A stretch of 39,818 bases of DNA. It comes from Novosphingobium sp. Chol11. Lineage in GTDB: Bacteria > Pseudomonadota > Alphaproteobacteria > Sphingomonadales > Sphingomonadaceae. Where the stretch lies: contig CAMDQY010000002.1 of the NCBI GenBank assembly GCA_945906005.1, positions 1 to 39,818 of the forward strand, read 5' to 3'. Position numbers and translations under genes: made by a program. Of the stretch, positions 35,666-39,818 are shown one piece after another; the stretch's first letter is position 1, and every line of letters begins with the position of its first letter. Under the pieces are notes generated by a model that did not search any database, had not been told where the DNA came from, and worked only from the letters and a program-made list of their open reading frames with translations.

Positions 35666-36225
35666 CCGCGACACGAACCTACATCACCATCGCCGGAATC
35701 CACGGCAAGATGCCGCGCATCCATTCGAGCGCCTTCATTGCGCCGGGATGCAGGATCATCGGCGACGTCGAGATCGGGGCCGATGCAAGCGTGTGGTACA
35801 ATTGCGTGATACGCGGGGACGTGAACCGCATCGTGATCGGCGCGCGCAGCAACATCCAGGACGGCACAGTGGTCCATTGCGACAGCGCAAAGGCAGGTGG
35901 CGGTCAGGGCTTTGCCACTATCATCGGCGAAGACGTGCTGATCGGGCACATGGCGATGCTTCATGGCTGCACGCTTGAACCTGGATCGTTCGTCGGGCTC
36001 GGCTCGATCGTGATGGATGGCTGCACGATCGAGAGCGAAGGCATGCTGGCGGCGGGCGCGATGCTCACGGCGGGCAAGCGGATCGGCGCGCGCCAGCTCT
36101 GGGTCGGCCGCCCAGCCAAGCATCTGCGCGATCTCGACGAAAAGGCGGTTGCCGGCAACAAGCTGGGCGTCACCATGTATGTCGAGAACGGCCGCGCGCA
36201 TAAACAGGCGAACGGACTGGGCTAG
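35662..36225 (+). CDS. Gamma carbonic anhydrase family protein
   Basis: Left-handed beta-helix: GDVEIGADASVWYNCVIRGDVNRIVIGARSNIQDGTVVHCD ... IGHMAMLHGCTLEPGSFVGLGSIVMDG. Confidence 0.93.
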
Positions 36226-36227
36226 GA

Positions 36228-36273
36228 GTATCGCGCAGAAAATTGGGAACCGGTTTTCTGCAAATGGCGATGC
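36228..36273 (-). repeat. 46-bp palindromic repeat, copy C
   Basis: Reverse complement gcatcgc-cattt-gcagaaaa-ccggttcccaa-ttttctgc-gcgatac. Confidence 0.85.
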
Positions 36274-36578
36274 GACCACAGACGGGAGGAGCGATCGTGG
36301 CGCGGGTTCGGCTGGTTCTGCCCGATGCGGCTGACATCAAGCGGCTGGTTGACGACGAAGGCCGGATCGCGGTGCGCGTAACACCCGGAGCACGGATCGA
36401 ATCACTGGAACTGGCGCAAGGCAAGCTTTTGGCGAAGGTCCGGGCCAAGCCGCAGGATGGCGAAGCGAATGAGGCGGTTGCCCGTTTGCTCGCCAGCGCA
36501 CTCGGGGTGGCACCTTCGCGCGTGGAATTGTTGCGCGGAGCCAATTCGCGCGAGAAGCATTTCCGGATCGCCGACTGA
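36243..36578 (+). CDS. DUF167 (YggU) family protein; start uncertain
   Basis: IAVRVTPGARIESLELAQGKLLAKVRAKPQDGEANEAVARLLASALGVAPSRVELLRGANSREKHFRI; real start could be 36264, 36270 or GTG at 36297. Confidence 0.85.
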   Translation: MGTGFLQMAMRPQTGGAIVARVRLVLPDAADIKRLVDDEGRIAVRVTPGARIESLELAQGKLLAKVRAKPQDGEANEAVARLLASALGVAPSRVELLRGANSREKHFRIAD

Positions 36579-36587
36579 AAGAGTCGC

Positions 36588-36995
36588 TCAGTCCTTGCCC
36601 ATGCCCGTCGCCAGTTCGCCCAGAACCTTGCCCATCGCTTCGGCGAGTTCTGCCGGTTCGGGCGCGACGTCGGCAACGGCGCGGCGCATCGCTTCGGCCC
36701 ACTGGCCTGCGACTGCCTTGGAGATAACGTAGGGCTTGTGCGCGCTCATCATGCATTTTCCGAGGTTCTGCTCGAACCAGTCGCGCGGCCCGCCCGCCCA
36801 GCCCGCGAGGAACAGCGGCAGCGACTTGCGCATCGGTGCGAGGTCTGCCGCGTGCATGGCGCGAAGCTCCCAATAGGCTGGGTCGCTGTCCATCAGATCG
36901 TAGAAACGCTCGCAGATCGCCTCGAACGTGGCGTGCCCGCCAAGCCGGTCGAAGGGCGTTTCCGGCGCTGTCCGTGCGGTGGCGGTGGCCAACAT
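36588..36995 (-). CDS. Group II truncated hemoglobin
   Basis: TPFDRLGGHATFEAICERFYDLMDSDPAYWELRAMHAADLAPMRKSLPLFLAGWAGGPRDWFEQNLGKCMMSAHKPYVI. Confidence 0.88.
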   Translation of the reverse strand: MLATATARTAPETPFDRLGGHATFEAICERFYDLMDSDPAYWELRAMHAADLAPMRKSLPLFLAGWAGGPRDWFEQNLGKCMMSAHKPYVISKAVAGQWAEAMRRAVADVAPEPAELAEAMGKVLGELATGMGKD

Positions 36996-37064
36996 TGCTG
37001 TCCTTAATACCCGATTGCTGGTTGCGCGATTACCCGAGGCGAGACGGGCGCGCGTTGATTGCGA

Positions 37065-38660
37065 TCAATCCCTGATCAGGGCGCGCAGCGTCTCGATCCG
37101 GTCGGCCTCGTGCGCGGGCTTGTCGTCACGGATGCGGTTGATCCTCGGAAACCGCATGGCGAGCCCCGACTTGTGCCGCTTGCTTTCATGGACCGAATCG
37201 AAGGCGACCTCGAACACGAGACTCTTGTCGGTTTCGCGCACCGGGCCAAAGCGATTGAGGGTGTGGTTGCGCACATGGCGGTCTAGCCATTTCAGCTCCT
37301 CATCGGTGAAGCCGAAATAAGCCTTGCCCACCGGCAGCAGTTCGACGCCCTCATCCGGATCGCCGTCCCAGCAGCCGAAGGTGTAGTCCGAATAGAACGA
37401 GCTGCGCTTGCCCGATCCGCGCTGCGCATACATCAGCACGCAATCGACCAGCAGCGCCTCGCGCTTCCATTTGTACCACAGCCCGGTTCGACGCCCGGCG
37501 ACATAGGGACTGTCGCGGCGTTTCAGCATCACGCCCTCGATCGAATCGTCGCGCGCGGTTGCGCGGATCGCGGTAAGCTCCGCGGAATCTTCTGCTTCGA
37601 TGACCGCCGAGAGGTCGAACCATTGCGGATCGAGCCGCTGCATCAGGCCTTCGAGCTGCTCGCGCCGAGCCGTCCAGGACAAGGTCCGAAGGTCCTCGCC
37701 TCCGATGATCAGCGCATCGTAGAGCCGTACGAAGGCGGGATAGTCAGTCAGCATCGTCTTGCTGACCGTCTTGCGCCCGAGCTGCTGCTGCAAGGCGTTG
37801 AAGCTGGCCGCGCCGCCTTGCTCGCCGCCCTGGTGCGCGCCGCGCACCAGCAGTTCGCCATCGAGCACCGCCGGAAAATCGAGCGCGCCCGCGACTTCGG
37901 GAAAAGTGTGCGAGATGTTATCGCCCGAGCGCGAGTAAAGCCGCGTCTCGCCGCCCGCATGGACAAGCTGGACGCGAATGCCGTCCCATTTCCACTCAGC
38001 GACATAGTCGGCAAGATCGACCTGCGTTTCCTCGAGCGGGTGGGCGAGCATGAACGGTCGGAACAGCGGAACGTGCTCGCTGGATGGAGGCTCGCCGCCA
38101 TGCGCCGCCCATTCGAATAGCGCGGTATAGGGCGGTTCCTGACCGTGCCAGTGTTCCTCCACGTCCTCGACCGAGACATCGAATGCCTGCGCGAACGCGA
38201 CCTTGGCGAGCCGCGCTGATACGCCGATCCGCATCGCGCCGGTTGCCATCTTGATGAGCGCGTAGCGTCCGTTGGCGTCCAGCCGATCGAGCATGCGGGT
38301 CAGGTCTGCTGCCACGGTGCTGAGGGGCATCACCTGCAACGCACGCACCGCTTCGTCGAGGCTTGGTTAGGCCTCGCCAGCCGCGTCGGGGTCGGGCCAG
38401 AGCAGGCTTACGGTCTCGGCCGAATCGCCGACATAGTCGCGCGACAAAGCATAGAGCACTGGGCCGACCCGCTCGATCATCAGATTGCGGATCGTCGCCG
38501 ATTTGACCGCCGGAAAATCGAGCGCGCCGGCCAGCGCCGCGAGCGCCCACCCGCGATCGGTGTCGGGTGTCGCGCGCAGGTAATCGACGATCAGCTTGAG
38601 CTTGGCATTGCGCGAGCTTGTGTAGACCAGCCGGTCGATCAGCACCGAGAAAGCGCGCAC
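37065..38660 (-). pseudogene. Ligase-system ATP-dependent DNA ligase split by an in-frame TAA
   Basis: VRAFSVLIDRLVYTSSRNAKLKLIVDYL...SLLWPDPDAAGEA-TAA(38367-38369)-PSLDEAVRALQVMPLSTVAADLTRMLDRL...AEWKWDGIRVQLVHAGGETRLYSRSGDNI (KWDGIR ligase motif I), all one frame. Confidence 0.85.
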
Positions 38661-38661
38661 G

Positions 38662-39663
38662 TCAGTCGTCCTCGTCTTCGTAGCCAACCAGCGCGAGCGC
38701 GCGGACCTTGCGTTGATGAAGCTGGCACCAGCGCAGCAAGGCTTCCTCACGACCGTGGGTCACCCAGGTCTCGGCAGGGTCCACCTGCTCGACTGTGTGC
38801 GTGAGTTCCTGCCAGTCGGCATGGTCGGAGATGATGAGCGGCAGTTCGACACCGCGTTGCCGGGCGCGCTAGCGCACACGCATCCAGCCCGAGGCCATGG
38901 CAGTGATCGGTTCGGGCAGGCGGCGGCTCCAGCGGTCGGATAGCGCCGAGGGCGGGCACAGCACCACGGCGCCGCGCAGCTCGTCCTTTTGCGCATCGGA
39001 AACGAGCCGCAGGTCGCCGAGCTCGACACCGAATTCCTCGTAGAGGCGGCACATGCGTTCGAGCGCGCCGTGCAGCCAGATTGGCTCGGGATAACCCGCG
39101 CGTCGGAGTTCGGCGATCACTCGCTGCGCCTTGCCCAGCGCATAGGTGCCGACCAGCACGCAGCGATCGGGGTTGGCCGTGCGCGCGCTGAGCAGCTTGC
39201 CGATCTCTTCCTCGACCGGAGGGTGAATGAACACCGGCAGGCCGAAGGTCGCTTCGGTGATCAGTACGTCGCATGGAGTCACCGCAAAGGGCGCGCACGT
39301 CGGGTCCGGGCGGCGCTTGAAATCTCCGGTGACAATCACGCGTTCGCCTGCGTGCTCGAGCAGGACCTGCGCCGAACCGAGAACATGACCGGCAGGAAGC
39401 CAGGTCGCATCGACTCCCCCGGCCAGCCGCACGGTCTCGCCATAGGCGACAGGTCGCACGCCTGCCCTTGTGTTGTAGCGCAGGTCCATGATCGCCAGCG
39501 TTTCAGGAGTGGCGATCGTCTCGCCATGCCCGCCGCGTGCGTGGTCGGCGTGGCCGTGGGTTATGAGCGCGCGCTCGACCGGGCGTGCCGGATCGATCCA
39601 GCAATCTACCGGGACCAGGTGGATGCCCCAGGGTTCGGCCCTGATCCAGGATGCGTTCGCCAT
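38662..39663 (-). pseudogene. Ligase-associated DNA exonuclease (MBL/CPSF-type), interrupted by in-frame TAG
   Basis: MANASWIRAEPWGIHLVPVDCWIDPARPVERALITHGHADHARGGH...ITAMASGWMRVR-TAG(38869-38871)-RARQRGVELPLIISDHADWQELTHTVEQVDPAETWVTHGREEALLRWCQLHQRKVRALALVGYEDEDD, same frame; TGA at 38662-38664, two bases from the ligase GTG at 38660. Confidence 0.87.
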
Positions 39664-39684
39664 CCTAGCGTCAGGACTCATTGA

Positions 39685-39818
39685 TCACAGCCAGAAGATG
39701 ACGGTAGCGGCGATTGCGATGGTGGACATGAAGGTGTGGGCGCAGCGGTCATAGCGGGTGTGGATGCGTCGCCAGTCCTTGATTTTGGCGAACAGGTTTT
39801 CGATCAAGTGCCGCTTTT
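39685..39818 (-). mobile_element. IS5-family transposase C-terminus (element extends beyond window)
   Basis: Reverse complement encodes KRHLIENLFAKIKDWRRIHTRYDRCAHTFMSTIAIAATVIFWL*, the typical IS5-family (IS427-like) transposase C-terminus. Confidence 0.88.

Overview
GC-rich alphaproteobacterial chromosomal window. It is probably Sphingomonadales/Erythrobacteraceae-like, inferred from protein flavour and synteny; I could not run a search. It carries the conserved replication-origin neighbourhood: a leftward block (DUF1491, thioesterase, ptsN-like, hpf, dnaQ, coaE, aroE, maf, ppsR) diverges from a rightward block (hemE, hemJ, rho, terC-like) across a ~340 bp intergenic region that is the best oriC candidate. 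mnmE-mnmG-rsmG-parA-parB follows, with two strong parS palindromes inside rsmG. The rest is mostly housekeeping: sorbosone-DH-like, DUF815 ATPase, acyl-CoA dehydrogenase, Sua5/YrdC, carD, ferredoxin, S4 protein, Suv3-like helicase, M23 peptidase, hemB, MFS/spermidine synthase, gamma-carbonic anhydrase, DUF167 and truncated hemoglobin. The less ordinary parts are: (1) a disrupted dienelactone-hydrolase / FMN-glutamate-synthase pair near the origin; (2) a ligase-associated exonuclease and its partner ATP-dependent DNA ligase, each broken by an in-frame stop, with an IS5-type transposase end abutting the exonuclease start; (3) a 46-bp palindromic repeat family (3 copies), one copy split by a 23-nt insert; (4) a perfect 30-bp inverted repeat between the helicase and M23 genes; (5) AT-rich codon islands in aroE, rho and the acyl-CoA dehydrogenase. 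I saw no CRISPR array, phage, toxin/defence island, rRNA or tRNA, and no convincing wholly new system.
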